From positions 189,794,075 to 189,858,074 of the forward strand of contig NC_081552.1 in assembly GCF_963082655.1 (NCBI RefSeq): a stretch of DNA of 64,000 nt. Direction: 5' to 3'. Below are positions 21,889 to 32,996 of the stretch, piece after piece. The translations under genes and the position numbers were made by a program. The DNA comes from Stomoxys calcitrans. Its lineage: Eukaryota; Arthropoda; Insecta; Diptera; Muscidae. Within the stretch, counting starts at the first letter, position 1, and each line of letters opens with the position of its first letter. The notes under the pieces are model-generated. The model saw only the letters and a list, made by a program, of their open reading frames with translations, made no database searches and was not told the DNA's origin.

Positions 21889-24800
21889 CGTCTAACTATC
21901 GAATTTTTCAAAAAAACTTGAAAAAATCGCTACAAGACCTCAAAAATCTATTTTGCGTGAACCACTGTGCAAAAATGGAAAAAGTTGATACTTTGAAACC
22001 GGTGTCAAACGACAGCTTATGAAGTCTAGTTTCTAATCCAAAAGGGCCTATATTCCAAATCATCGTCTAACTATCGAATTTTTGAGAAAAACTTGAAAAA
22101 AATCGCTACAAGACCTCAAAAATCTATTTTGCGTGAACCACTGTGCAAAAATGGAAAAAGTTGATACTTTGAAACCGGTGTCAAACGACAGCTTATGAAG
22201 TCTAGTTTCTAATCCAAAAGGGCCTATATTCCAAATCATCGTCTAACTATCGAATTTTTGAGAAAAACTTCAAAAAATTCGCTACAAGACCTCAAAAATC
22301 TATTTTGTGTGAACCACTGTGCAAAAATGGAAAAAGTTGATACTTTGAAACCGGTGTCAAACGACAGCTTATGAAGTCTAGTTTCTAATCCAAAAGGGCT
22401 TATATTCCAAATCATCGTCTAACTATCGAATTTTTGAGAAAAAATTGAAAAAATCGCTACAAGACCTCAAAAATCTATTTTGCGTGAACCACTGTGCAAA
22501 AATGGAAAAAGTTGATACTTTGAAACCGGTGTCAAACGACAGCTTATGAAGTCTAGTTTCTAATCCAAAAGGGCCTATATTCCAAATCATCGTCTAACTA
22601 TCGAATTTTTGAGAAAAACTTGAAAAAAATCGCTACAAGACCTCAAAAATCTATTTTGTGTGAACCACTGTGCAAAAATGGAAAAAGTTGATACTTTGAA
22701 ACCGGTGTCAAACGACAGCTTATGAAGTCTAGTTTCTAATCCAAAAGGGCCTATATTCCAAATCATCGTCTAACTATCGAATTTTTGAGAAAAACTTGAA
22801 AAAAATCGCTACAAGACCTCAAAAATCTATTTTGCGTGAACCACTGTGCAAAAATGGAAAAAGTTGATACTTTGAAACCGGTGTCAAACGACAGCTTATG
22901 AAGTCTAGTTTCTAATCCAAAAGGGCCTATATTCCAAATCATCGTCTAACTATCGATTTTTTGAGAAAAACTTGAAAAAAATCGCTACAAGACCTCAAAA
23001 ATCTATTTTGTGTGAACCACTGTGCAAAAATGGAAAAAGTTGATACTTTGAAACCGGTGTCAAACGACAGCTTATGAAGTCAAGTTTCTAATCCAAAAGG
23101 GCCTATATTCCAAATAATCGTCTAACTATCGATTTTTTGAGAAAAAATTGAAAAAATCGCTACAAGACCTCAAAAATCTATTTTGCGTGAACCACTGTGC
23201 AAAAATGGAAAAAGTTGATACTTTGAAACCGGTGTCAAACGACAGCTTATGAAGTCTAGTTTCTAATCCAAAAGGGCCAATATTCCAAATCATCGTCTAA
23301 CTATCGAATTTTTGAGAAAAACTTGAAAAAAATCGCTACAAGACCTCAAAAATCTATTTTGCGTGAACCACTGTGCAAAAATGGAAAAAGTTGATACTTT
23401 GAAACCGGTGTCAAACGACAGCTTATGAAGTCTAGTTTCTAATCCAAAAGGGCCTATATTCCAAATCATCGTCTAACTATCGATTTTTTGAGAAAAACTT
23501 GAAAAAAATCGCTACAAGACCTCAAAAATCTATTTTGTGTGAACCACTGTGCAAAAATGGAAAAAGTTGATACTTTGAAACCGGTGTCAAACGACAGCTT
23601 ATGAAGTCTAGTTTCTAATCCAAAAGGGCCTATATTCCAAATAATCGTCTAACTATCGAATTTTTGAGAAAAACTTGAAAAAAATCGCTACAAGACCTCA
23701 AAAATCTATTTTGTGTGAACCACTGTGCAAAAATGGAAAAAGTTGATACTTTGAAACCGGTGTCAAACGACAGCTTATGAAGTCTAGTTTCTAATCCAAA
23801 AGGGCCTATATTCCAAATAATCGTCTAACTATCGAATTTTTCAAAAAAACTTCAAAAAATTCGCTGCAAGACCTCAAAAATCTATTTTGTGTGAACCACT
23901 GTGCAAAAATGGAAAAAGTTGATACTTTGAAACCGGTGTCAAACGACAGCTTATGAAGTCTAGTTTCTAAGCCAAAAGGGCTTATATTCCAAATAATCGT
24001 CTAACTATCGAATTTTTGAGAAAAACTTGAAAAAAATCGCTACAAGACCTCAAAAATCTATTTTGTGTGAACCACTGTGCAAAAATGGAAAAAGTTGATA
24101 CTTTGAAACCGGTGTCAAACGACAGCTTATGAAGTCTAGTTTCTAATCCAAAAGGGCCTATATTCCAAATCATCGTCTAACTATCGAATTTTTGAGAAAA
24201 ACTTGAAAAAAATCGCTACAAGACCTCAAAAATCTATTTTGCGTGAACCACTGTGCAAAAATGGAAAAAGTTGATACTTTGAAACCGGTGTCAAACGACA
24301 GCTTATGAAGTCTAGTTTCTAATCCAAAAGGGCCTATATTCCAAATCATCGTCTAACTATCGAATTTTTGAGAAAAACTTCAAAAAATTCGCTACAAGAC
24401 CTCAAAAATCTATTTTGTGTGAACCACTGTGCAAAAATGGAAAAAGTTGATACTTTGAAACCGGTGTCAAACGACAGCTTATGAAGTCTAGTTTCTAAGT
24501 CAAAAGGGCTTATATTCCAAATAATCGTCTAACTATCGAATTTTTGAGAAAAACTTGAAAAAAATCGCTACAAGACCTCAAAAATCTATTTTGTGTGAAC
24601 CACTGTGCAAAAATGGAAAAAGTTGATACTTTGAAACCGGTGTCAAACTACAGCTTATGAAGTCTAGTTTCTAATCCAAAAGGGCTTATATTCCAAATCA
24701 TCGTCTAACTATCGAATTTTTGAGAAAAAATTGAAAAAATCGCTACAAGACCTCAAAAATCTATTTTGTGTGAACCACTGTGCAAAAATGGAAAAAGTTG

Positions 24801-26161
24801 ATACTTTGAAACCGGTGTCAAACGACAGCTTATGAAGTCTAGTTTCTAATCCAAAAGGGCCTATATTCCAAATCATCGTCTAACTATCGAATTTTTGAGA
24901 AAAACTTGAAAAAAATCGCTACAAGACCTCAAAAATCTATTTTGCGTGAACCACTGTGCAAAAATGGAAAAAGTTGATACTTTGAAACCGGTGTCAAACG
25001 ACAGCTTATGAAGTCGAGTTTCTAATCCAAAAGGGCCTATATTCCAAATAATCGTCTAACTATCGAATTTTTCAAAAAAACTTCAAAAAATTCGCTACAA
25101 GACCTCAAAAATCTATTTTGTGTGAACCACTGTGCAAAAATGGAAAAAGTTGATACTTTGAAACCGGTGTCAAACGACAGCTTATGAAGTCTAGTTTCTA
25201 ATCCAAAAGGGCCTATATTCCAAATCATCGTCTAACTATCGAATTTTTGAGAAAAACTTGAAAAAAATCGCTACAAGACCTCAAAAATCTATTTTGTGTG
25301 AACCACTGTGCAAAAATGGAAAAAGTTGATACTTTGAAACCGGTGTCAAACGACAGCTTATGAAGTCTAGTTTCTAATCCAAAAGGGCCTATATTCCAAA
25401 TAATCGTCTAACTATCGAATTTTTCAAAAAAACTTCAAAAAATTCGCTGCAAGACCTCAAAAATCTATTTTGTGTGAACCACTGTGCAAAAATGGAAAAA
25501 GTTGATACTTTGAAACCGGTGTCAAACGACAGCTTATGAAGTCTAGGTTCTAAGCCAAAAGGGCTTATATTCCAAATAATCGTCTAACTATCGAATTTTT
25601 GAGAAAAACTTGAAAAAAATCGCTACAAGACCTCAAAAATCTATTTTGTGTGAACCACTGTGCAAAAATGGAAAAAGTTGATACTTTGAAACCGGTGTCA
25701 AACTACAGCTTATGAAGTCTAGTTTCTAATCCAAAAGGGCTTATATTCCAAATCATCGTCTAACTATCGAATTTTTGAGAAAAAATTGAAAAAATCGCTA
25801 CAAGACCTCAAAAATCTATTTTGTGTGAACCACTGTGCAAAAATGGAAAAAGTTGATACTTTGAAACCGGTGTCAAACGACAGCTTATGAAGTCTAGTTT
25901 CTAATCCAAAAGGGCCTATATTCCAAATCATCGTCTAACTATCGAATTTTTGAGAAAAACTTGAAAAAAATCGCTACAAGACCTCAAAAATCTATTTTGT
26001 GTGAACCACTGTGCAAAAATGGAAAAAGTTGATACTTTGAAACCGGTGTCAAACGACAGCTTATGAAGTCTAGTTTCTAATCCAAAAGGGCCTATATTCC
26101 AAATCATCGTCTAACTATCGAATTTTTGAGAAAAACTTGAAAAAAATCGCTACAAGACCTC
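21889..26161 (-). repeat. Left arm: ~24 tandem copies of a ~176-bp monomer
   Basis: Anchor 'accactgtgc' occurs at 21961, 22137, 22313, 22488 and 22664, giving a period of 175-176 bp. Monomers vary at a few fixed places: GCGTGAACC or GTGTGAACC, ATCATCG or ATAATCG, GAGAAAAACTTG or CAAAAAAACTTC, and GGGCCTATA or GGGCTTATA. A private variant 'aactacagc' occurs at ~24647 and ~25702, six monomers apart. The outermost unit (21780-21888) is a diverged monomer that joins the unique end. The frames of 63 residues that recur here are side products of the repeat. Confidence 0.95.
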
Positions 26162-26201
26162 AAAAATCTATTTTGTGTGAACCACTGAGGTCTTGTAGCG
26201 A
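26152..26201. other. Hairpin tip at the centre of the palindrome
   Basis: ACAAGACCTC (26152-26161) is followed by a 25-nt loop (26162-26186) and then GAGGTCTTGT (26187-26196). The stem continues outward through CGCTA/TAGCG into the arms. There is no spacer gene between the arms. Confidence 0.9.
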
Positions 26202-29200
26202 TTTTTTCAATTTTTTCTCAAAAATTCGATAGTTAGATGATGATTTGGAATATAGGCCCTTTTGGATTAGAAACTAGACTTCATAAGCTGTCGTTTGACA
26301 CCGGTTTCAAAGTATCAACTTTTTCCATTTTTGCACAGTGGTTCACACAAAATAGATTTTTGAGGTCTTGTAGCGATTTTTTTCAAGTTTTTCTCAAAAA
26401 TTCGATAGTTAGACGATTATTTGGAATATAAGCCCTTTTGGCTTAGAAACTAGACTTCATAAGCTGTCGTTTGACACCGGTTTCAAAGTATCAACTTTTT
26501 CCATTTTTGCACAGTGGTTCACACAAAATAGATTTTTGAGGTCTTGCAGCGAATTTTTTGAAGTTTTTTTGAAAAATTCGATAGTTAGACGATTATTTGG
26601 AATATAGGCCCTTTTGGATTAGAAACTAGACTTCATAAGCTGTCGTTTGACACCGGTTTCAAAGTATCAACTTTTTCCATTTTTGCACAGTGGTTCACAC
26701 AAAATAGATTTTTGAGGTCTTGTAGCGATTTTTTTCAAGTTTTTCTCAAAAAATCGATAGTTAGACGATGATTTGGAATATAGGCCCTTTTGGATTAGAA
26801 ACTAGACTTCATAAGCTGTCGTTTGACACCGGTTTCAAAGTATCAACTTTTTCCATTTTTGCACAGTGGTTCACACAAAATAGATTTTTGAGGTCTTGTA
26901 GCGAATTTTTTCAATTTTTTCTCAAAAATTCGATAGTTAGACGATGATTTGGAATATAAGCCCTTTTGGATTAGAAACTAGACTTCATAAGCTGTAGTTT
27001 GACACCGGTTTCAAAGTATCAACTTTTTCCATTTTTGCACAGTGGTTCACACAAAATAGATTTTTGAGGTCTTGTAGCGAATTTTTTGAAGTTTTTTTGA
27101 AAAATTCGATAGTTAGACGATTATTTGGAATATAGGCCCTTTTGGATTAGAAACTAGACTTCATAAGCTGTCGTTTGACACCGGTTTCAAAGTATCAACT
27201 TTTTCCATTTTTGCACAGTGGTTCACACAAAATAGATTTTTGAGGTCTTGTAGCGATTTTTTTCAAGTTTTTCTCAAAAAATCGATAGTTAGACGATGAT
27301 TTGGAATATAGGCCCTTTTGGATTAGAAACTAGACTTCATAAGCTGTCGTTTGACACCGGTTTCAAAGTATCAACTTTTTCCATTTTTGCACAGTGGTTC
27401 ACACAAAATAGATTTTTGAGGTCTTGCAGCGAATTTTTTGAAGTTTTTCTCAAAAATTCGATAGTTAGACGATTATTTGGAATATAGGCCCTTTTGGATT
27501 AGAAACTAGACTTCATAAGCTGTCGTTTGACACCGGTTTCAAAGTATCAACTTTTTCCATTTTTGCACAGTGGTTCACACAAAATAGATTTTTGAGGTCT
27601 TGTAGCGAATTTTTTGAAGTTTTTCTCAAAAATTCGATAGTTAGACGATGATTTGGAATATAGGCCCTTTTGGATTAGAAACTAGACTTCATAAGCTGTC
27701 GTTTGACACCGGTTTCAAAGTATCAACTTTTTCCATTTTTGCACAGTGGTTCACGCAAAATAGATTTTTGAGGTCTTGTAGCGATTTTTTTCAAGTTTTT
27801 CTCAAAAATTCGATAGTTAGACGATGATTTGGAATATAGGCCCTTTTGGATTAGAAACTAGACTTCATAAGCTGTCGTTTGACACCGGTTTCAAAGTATC
27901 AACTTTTTCCATTTTTGCACAGTGGTTCACACAAAATAGATTTTTGAGGTCTTGTAGCGATTTTTTTCAAGTTTTTCTCAAAAATTCGATAGTTAGACGA
28001 TTATTTGGAATATAAGCCCTTTTGGCTTAGAAACTAGACTTCATAAGCTGTCGTTTGACACCGGTTTCAAAGTATCAACTTTTTCCATTTTTGCACAGTG
28101 GTTCACACAAAATAGATTTTTGAGGTCTTGCAGCGAATTTTTTGAAGTTTTTTTGAAAAATTCGATAGTTAGACGATTATTTGGAATATAGGCCCTTTTG
28201 GATTAGAAACTAGACTTCATAAGCTGTCGTTTGACACCGGTTTCAAAGTATCAACTTTTTCCATTTTTGCACAGTGGTTCACACAAAATAGATTTTTGAG
28301 GTCTTGTAGCGAATTTTTTGAAGTTTTTTTGAAAAATTCGATAGTTAGACGATTATTTGGAATATAGGCCCTTTTGGATTAGAAACTTGACTTCATAAGC
28401 TGTCGTTTGACACCGGTTTCAAAGTATCAACTTTTTCCATTTTTGCACAGTGGTTCACACAAAATAGATTTTTGAGGTCTTGTAGCGATTTTTTTCAAGT
28501 TTTTCTCAAAAAATCGATAGTTAGACGATGATTTGGAATATAGGCCCTTTTGGATTAGAAACTAGACTTCATAAGCTGTCGTTTGACACCGGTTTCAAAG
28601 TATCAACTTTTTCCATTTTTGCACAGTGGTTCACGCAAAATAGATTTTTGAGGTCTTGTAGCGATTTTTTTCAAGTTTTTCTCAAAAATTCGATAGTTAG
28701 ACGATGATTTGGAATATAGGCCCTTTTGGATTAGAAACTAGACTTCATAAGCTGTCGTTTGACACCGGTTTCAAAGTATCAACTTTTTCCATTTTTGCAC
28801 AGTGGTTCACACAAAATAGATTTTTGAGGTCTTGTAGCGATTTTTTTCAAGTTTTTCTCAAAAATTCGATAGTTAGACGATGATTTGGAATATAGGCCCT
28901 TTTGGATTAGAAACTAGACTTCATAAGCTGTCGTTTGACACCGGTTTCAAAGTATCAACTTTTTCCATTTTTGCACAGTGGTTCACGCAAAATAGATTTT
29001 TGAGGTCTTGTAGCGATTTTTTCAATTTTTTCTCAAAAATTCGATAGTTAGACGATGATTTGGAATATAAGCCCTTTTGGATTAGAAACTAGACTTCATA
29101 AGCTGTAGTTTGACACCGGTTTCAAAGTATCAACTTTTTCCATTTTTGCACAGTGGTTCACACAAAATAGATTTTTGAGGTCTTGTAGCGAATTTTTTGA

Positions 29201-30640
29201 AGTTTTTTTGAAAAATTCGATAGTTAGACGATTATTTGGAATATAGGCCCTTTTGGATTAGAAACTAGACTTCATAAGCTGTCGTTTGACACCGGTTTCA
29301 AAGTATCAACTTTTTCCATTTTTGCACAGTGGTTCACACAAAATAGATTTTTGAGGTCTTGTAGCGATTTTTTTCAAGTTTTTCTCAAAAAATCGATAGT
29401 TAGACGATGATTTGGAATATAGGCCCTTTTGGATTAGAAACTAGACTTCATAAGCTGTCGTTTGACACCGGTTTCAAAGTATCAACTTTTTCCATTTTTG
29501 CACAGTGGTTCACACAAAATAGATTTTTGAGGTCTTGCAGCGAATTTTTTGAAGTTTTTCTCAAAAATTCGATAGTTAGACGATTATTTGGAATATAGGC
29601 CCTTTTGGATTAGAAACTAGACTTCATAAGCTGTCGTTTGACACCGGTTTCAAAGTATCAACTTTTTCCATTTTTGCACAGTGGTTCACACAAAATAGAT
29701 TTTTGAGGTCTTGTAGCGATTTTTTTCAAGTTTTTCTCAAAAATTCGATAGTTAGACGATTATTTGGAATATAAGCCCTTTTGGCTTAGAAACTAGACTT
29801 CATAAGCTGTCGTTTGACACCGGTTTCAAAGTATCAACTTTTTCCATTTTTGCACAGTGGTTCACACAAAATAGATTTTTGAGGTTTTGTAGCGAATTTT
29901 TTGAAGTTTTTCTCAAAAATTCGATAGTTAGACGATGATTTGGAATATAGGCCCTTTTGGATTAGAAACTAGACTTCATAAGCTGTCGTTTGACACCGGT
30001 TTCAAAGTATCAACTTTTTCCATTTTTGCACAGTGGTTCACACAAAATAGATTTTTGAGGTCTTGTAGCGATTTTTTTCAAGTTTTTCTCAAAAATTCGA
30101 TAGTTAGACGATTATTTGGAATATAAGCCCTTTTGGCTTAGAAACTAGACTTCATAAGCTGTCGTTTGACACCGGTTTCAAAGTATCAACTTTTTCCATT
30201 TTTGCACAGTGGTTCACACAAAATAGATTTTTGAGGTTTTGTAGCGAATTTTTTGAAGTTTTTCTCAAAAATTCGATAGTTAGACGATGATTTGGAATAT
30301 AGGCCCTTTTGGATTAGAAACTAGACTTCATAAGCTGTCGTTTGACACCGGTTTCAAAGTATCAACTTTTTCCATTTTTGCACAGTGGTTCACGCAAAAT
30401 AGATTTTTGAGGTCTTGTAGCGATTTTTTTCAAGTTTTTCTCAAAAATTCGATAGTTAGACGATGATTTGGAATATAGGCCCTTTTGGATTAGAAACTAG
30501 ACTTCATAAGCTGTCGTTTGACACCGGTTTCAAAGTATCAACTTTTTCCATTTTTGCACAGTGGTTCACGCAAAATAGATTTTTGAGGTCTTGTAGCGAT
30601 TTTTTCAAGTTTTTTTGAAAAATTCGATAGTTAGACGATT
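26187..30640 (+). repeat. Right arm: ~25 tandem copies of the same monomer, inverted
   Basis: These are the same monomers in inverse orientation. The arm is 179 bp longer than the left arm, about one monomer. Private variants reveal higher-order duplications. 'gctgtagttt' occurs at 26991 and 29102 (2,111 bp, twelve monomers). 'ggttttgtagcgaattt' occurs at ~29883 and ~30235 (352 bp, two monomers). The order of variants does not mirror the left arm exactly. Confidence 0.95.
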
Positions 30641-31014
30641 ATTTGGAAAATATGTGCATATGTATAAGAAACTAGGCTTCCCTTGCTCTCATTTGAGACC
30701 GGTCTCATCGCCTTACTATTTTCCATTTGTGCACAGTGGATCAATCAATTTTACAATCTTCTTTATCTTGTTAGTACGTCTTGCGGTTATTGAGGGAACT
30801 AAATTTTAATGTTGGATCACCTTATTATTTTCTAGAACTTTTTTTGGTTTTTTGTGTTTTGAAATTTCCTTTTTATGAACAAATCCTTTTTTTTTATTAA
30901 TTAATTGCCTACAAAGTTCCTTAACAGTGCTCTGCTAATGGCAGTAACAGAGGACTGTTAAGTCAGTGGTTTGTGTCTCCACTAGTTAAATTCGGAATTT
31001 ATCTTCACTCACAT

Positions 31015-31330
31015 ACAACAACACCATATAGCATTATAGGTCTGACAACTGCAGTATATACTCTGTTTCATGACGCGTGGTCTAAACCCACAACTTTTGC
31101 CAATGGCTGTCTTGCAGGTGTTTAGGGCAAGAATTGCCTTTTTACCCTTTCAAAAATGTTGGAATTTAAGTTCAAATTCTTGTCCAGCAAAACACCCTGG
31201 AATTTTGCGCTCTCTATAAATGGAACATTCTTTCCTCCCAAGGAGTCAGGTTCCACTGTAGGCAAATTGTATCTCCTGCTAAAAAAAAAAAAACTACTTC
31301 TGTCTTGCATTTATTTACAGCTAGATCACT
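31015..31330 (-). pseudogene. RNase H-type LINE (family A), fragment right of the foldback
   Basis: The minus-strand sequence corresponds to the post-RT part of LINE-A. The frame 31310-31122 includes SRRYNLPTVEPDSLGGKNVPF and KFQGVLLDKNLNLNSNIFER. It continues the fragment at 21298-21512. There is a frame break and an A-rich expansion (31281-31293). The left boundary is the 9-bp foldback duplication. Confidence 0.82.
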
Positions 31331-31334
31331 TTCG

Positions 31335-31630
31335 GTAGCCCTTTTTGCTGTTGGTCCCTTACAAGCCGCAATTTTGATTGCCGATTTGGCTGACATTTTT
31401 TTTGCGGTGTGCCTAATACGGTCCATATCAGTTTATTACCGGATATAGCTCCCATGTAATCCGGTCTTTCGATCATCCTTGTTCGGTTCCTAGAAGTTTT
31501 AATTTTTGCTGGTTTGACAGAAGTTTGGTATGTAGAAAAAATTATCGCACTTCAACTACATTTATTTTGTATACATTTTTAGCAGTATCCGAGATTAGGC
31601 CCGGCCAAGCTTAGCACGCTTTCACTTGTT
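31335..31630 (+). repeat. Dispersed repeat, 3' portion
   Basis: It has one module ('ttacaagccgcaattttgat', 'ggatatagctcccatgtaat'). The 3' signature is degenerate: GGCCCGGCCAAGCTTAGCAC followed by GCTTTCACTTGTT. Confidence 0.8.
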
Positions 31631-31775
31631 ACAAATGGCATAGTACTTCACAAATGTCGCCAGCTTTATGAGGGAATAACCACCGCTGAAAATTTTTTCT
31701 GATGTTCTCGCCAGGATTTGAACCCAAGCGTTCAGCGTCATAGGCGAATATGCTAACCTCTGCGATACGTTGACA
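31631..31775 (-). mobile_element. tRNA-derived SINE (family 1), head only
   Basis: This is the minus-strand head with box B (GGTTCAAATCC variant) and box A (TATCGCAGAGG). It lacks the 3' half. It abuts the end of the dispersed repeat directly. Confidence 0.8.
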
Positions 31776-32689
31776 TCCAATTGCTTAATGCTTTACTTAA
31801 CTCAGCTTTTGTTTTCTAAAGCTGGAGGGTTCTAAGTACACCAAAAGAAATATGCTTTTGCATGGTCCCAATTTAGTTCAACTATTCTTACCCTTTTTGC
31901 CATTAAACTGTTGGGGATACATGAAATTTCTAAATTTGTCATTAATTAAATCAATTGAGAAGCTGCTAATAAATCAGGGCTCAGGTTTTAAGCTTTTGTG
32001 TGTGCATAGCCTACGCCCAAATTGGAGAAAGCAGAAAAAACAAACAATTATAACTTAAATGCTTACCTAATTCCTCATTCCGGTGTCTATTTCAATTTTA
32101 ATGTTATATCTTTTTTTTTGGGGGGGGGGGTTATAAGTTTGGCTTATTAGCCTAAAAGTATGCCATACATGATGCGTGTCCACAAAAAATGCCATAAATT
32201 TCCATCACATTTTGTCAGTGCTTCGTTCGTTTTGTTGTTTCATCCAATTTATGTTTCGTTCGTTTCTCTTTACGCCATTTACCCACGTGCCATTGTCAAC
32301 ACCCTAAACAATGGGGTGACAGAGCAAAGGCAAGGGAATTGATGTGGAAGAGAGTAAACACGATAAGAAAGTTTCCAAATGTGTTCACGTTACAATCACT
32401 TTTGGGTGGGTGTGAATATACTTGTGGCAGTTTCGCTGTGTTTGTGTTTTTTTTTACATTATTTATTTATATTTTAATTTTTTGATAAATGGCATTTTTC
32501 TCTCTCATTTGCAGCATTGTCGTGTATTTCTTTTTGTTTGATCCTTTTTTTCAACACATTTTACGAGGTTGCCTTTAACATTCGCTTTTTGTGTAAGTGT
32601 GCAATCTTCTGTGTAATTGCCAGTGGGTTTCTTATCACACTTGGACTATGCTTAAAAAAGTTTGGAATTTGTTATAGTGTCAATTTCCC
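31776..32689. other. Unique sequence with two motif sites
   Basis: One good reversed motif is at 32150-32166 (GCCTAAAAGTATGCC) and a weaker one at 31839-31857 (ACACCAAAAGAAATATGCTT). A poly(T)/poly(G) tract lies at 32111-32130. The 60-residue frames here have no recognisable domain. Confidence 0.5.
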
Positions 32690-32996
32690 GCGGAGGCCAT
32701 CGTAGCGCAGAGGTTAGCATGTCCGCCCATGGCGCAAAACACACGGGGTTCGAGAGAGAACATCAGAAAAAGTTTTAAGCAGTGGTTATACCTTCCTAAA
32801 GCTGGCGACATTTGTGAGGTACTTTGCCATGCTAAAACTTCTCCCCAAAGAGGTGTCGCACTGCGCCACACCGTTTGGACTCGGCTATAAAACGAAGCCC
32901 CTTCTTATTGAGCTTTAATTTCAATCGGACTGCACTCATAGATATGTGAGAAACTTGACCCTTTTCCTTAATGGAATGTTCATGGGCGCCGAAACG
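32690..32996 (+). mobile_element. tRNA-derived SINE (family 1)
   Basis: Box A TAGCGCAGAGG is intact. The box B region is scrambled (GGGGTTCGAGAGAG) and would not be expected to bind TFIIIC. The full body and tail are present through 'tggaatgttcatgggc'. Confidence 0.88.

Larger units (their letters stand above)
21513..31014. mobile_element. Foldback (FB/MULE-like) element with satellite arms
   Basis: This is a 9,502-bp near-palindrome. The outer ~370 bp of the two ends (starting ATGTGAGTGAAGATAAATTC) are mirror images with about one substitution and one indel by eye. Inside, each arm is an array of a ~176-bp monomer, about 25 copies on the left and 26 on the right. The arms meet at 26162-26186 through a 25-nt loop. 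A perfect 9-bp direct duplication, ACAACAACA, flanks the element (21504-21512 and 31015-31023). It sits inside a LINE-A fragment whose other copies show the empty site. Long tandem-repeat-built inverted repeats with 9-bp duplications are the hallmark of Drosophila FB elements, which are placed with MULEs. No transposase frame is present, so it would be non-autonomous. Assignment to FB/MULE is inference. Confidence 0.9.

Noticed and set aside
23982..30126. Repeated 63-64-residue frames (MIWNIGPFGLETRLHK...) in both foldback arms
   Set aside because: They recur because the 176-bp monomer recurs. They switch frame between monomers and have no start context or domain.
21889..30640. Array resembling a CRISPR locus
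   Set aside because: The monomers are contiguous with no variable spacers, and the period is ~176 bp in a eukaryotic transposon setting.
21513..31014. Palindrome as an assembly artefact
   Set aside because: The arms differ by about one monomer and in variant order, and a 9-bp duplication with a split LINE flanks it. Artefacts would give exact mirrors. Raw reads would still be decisive.
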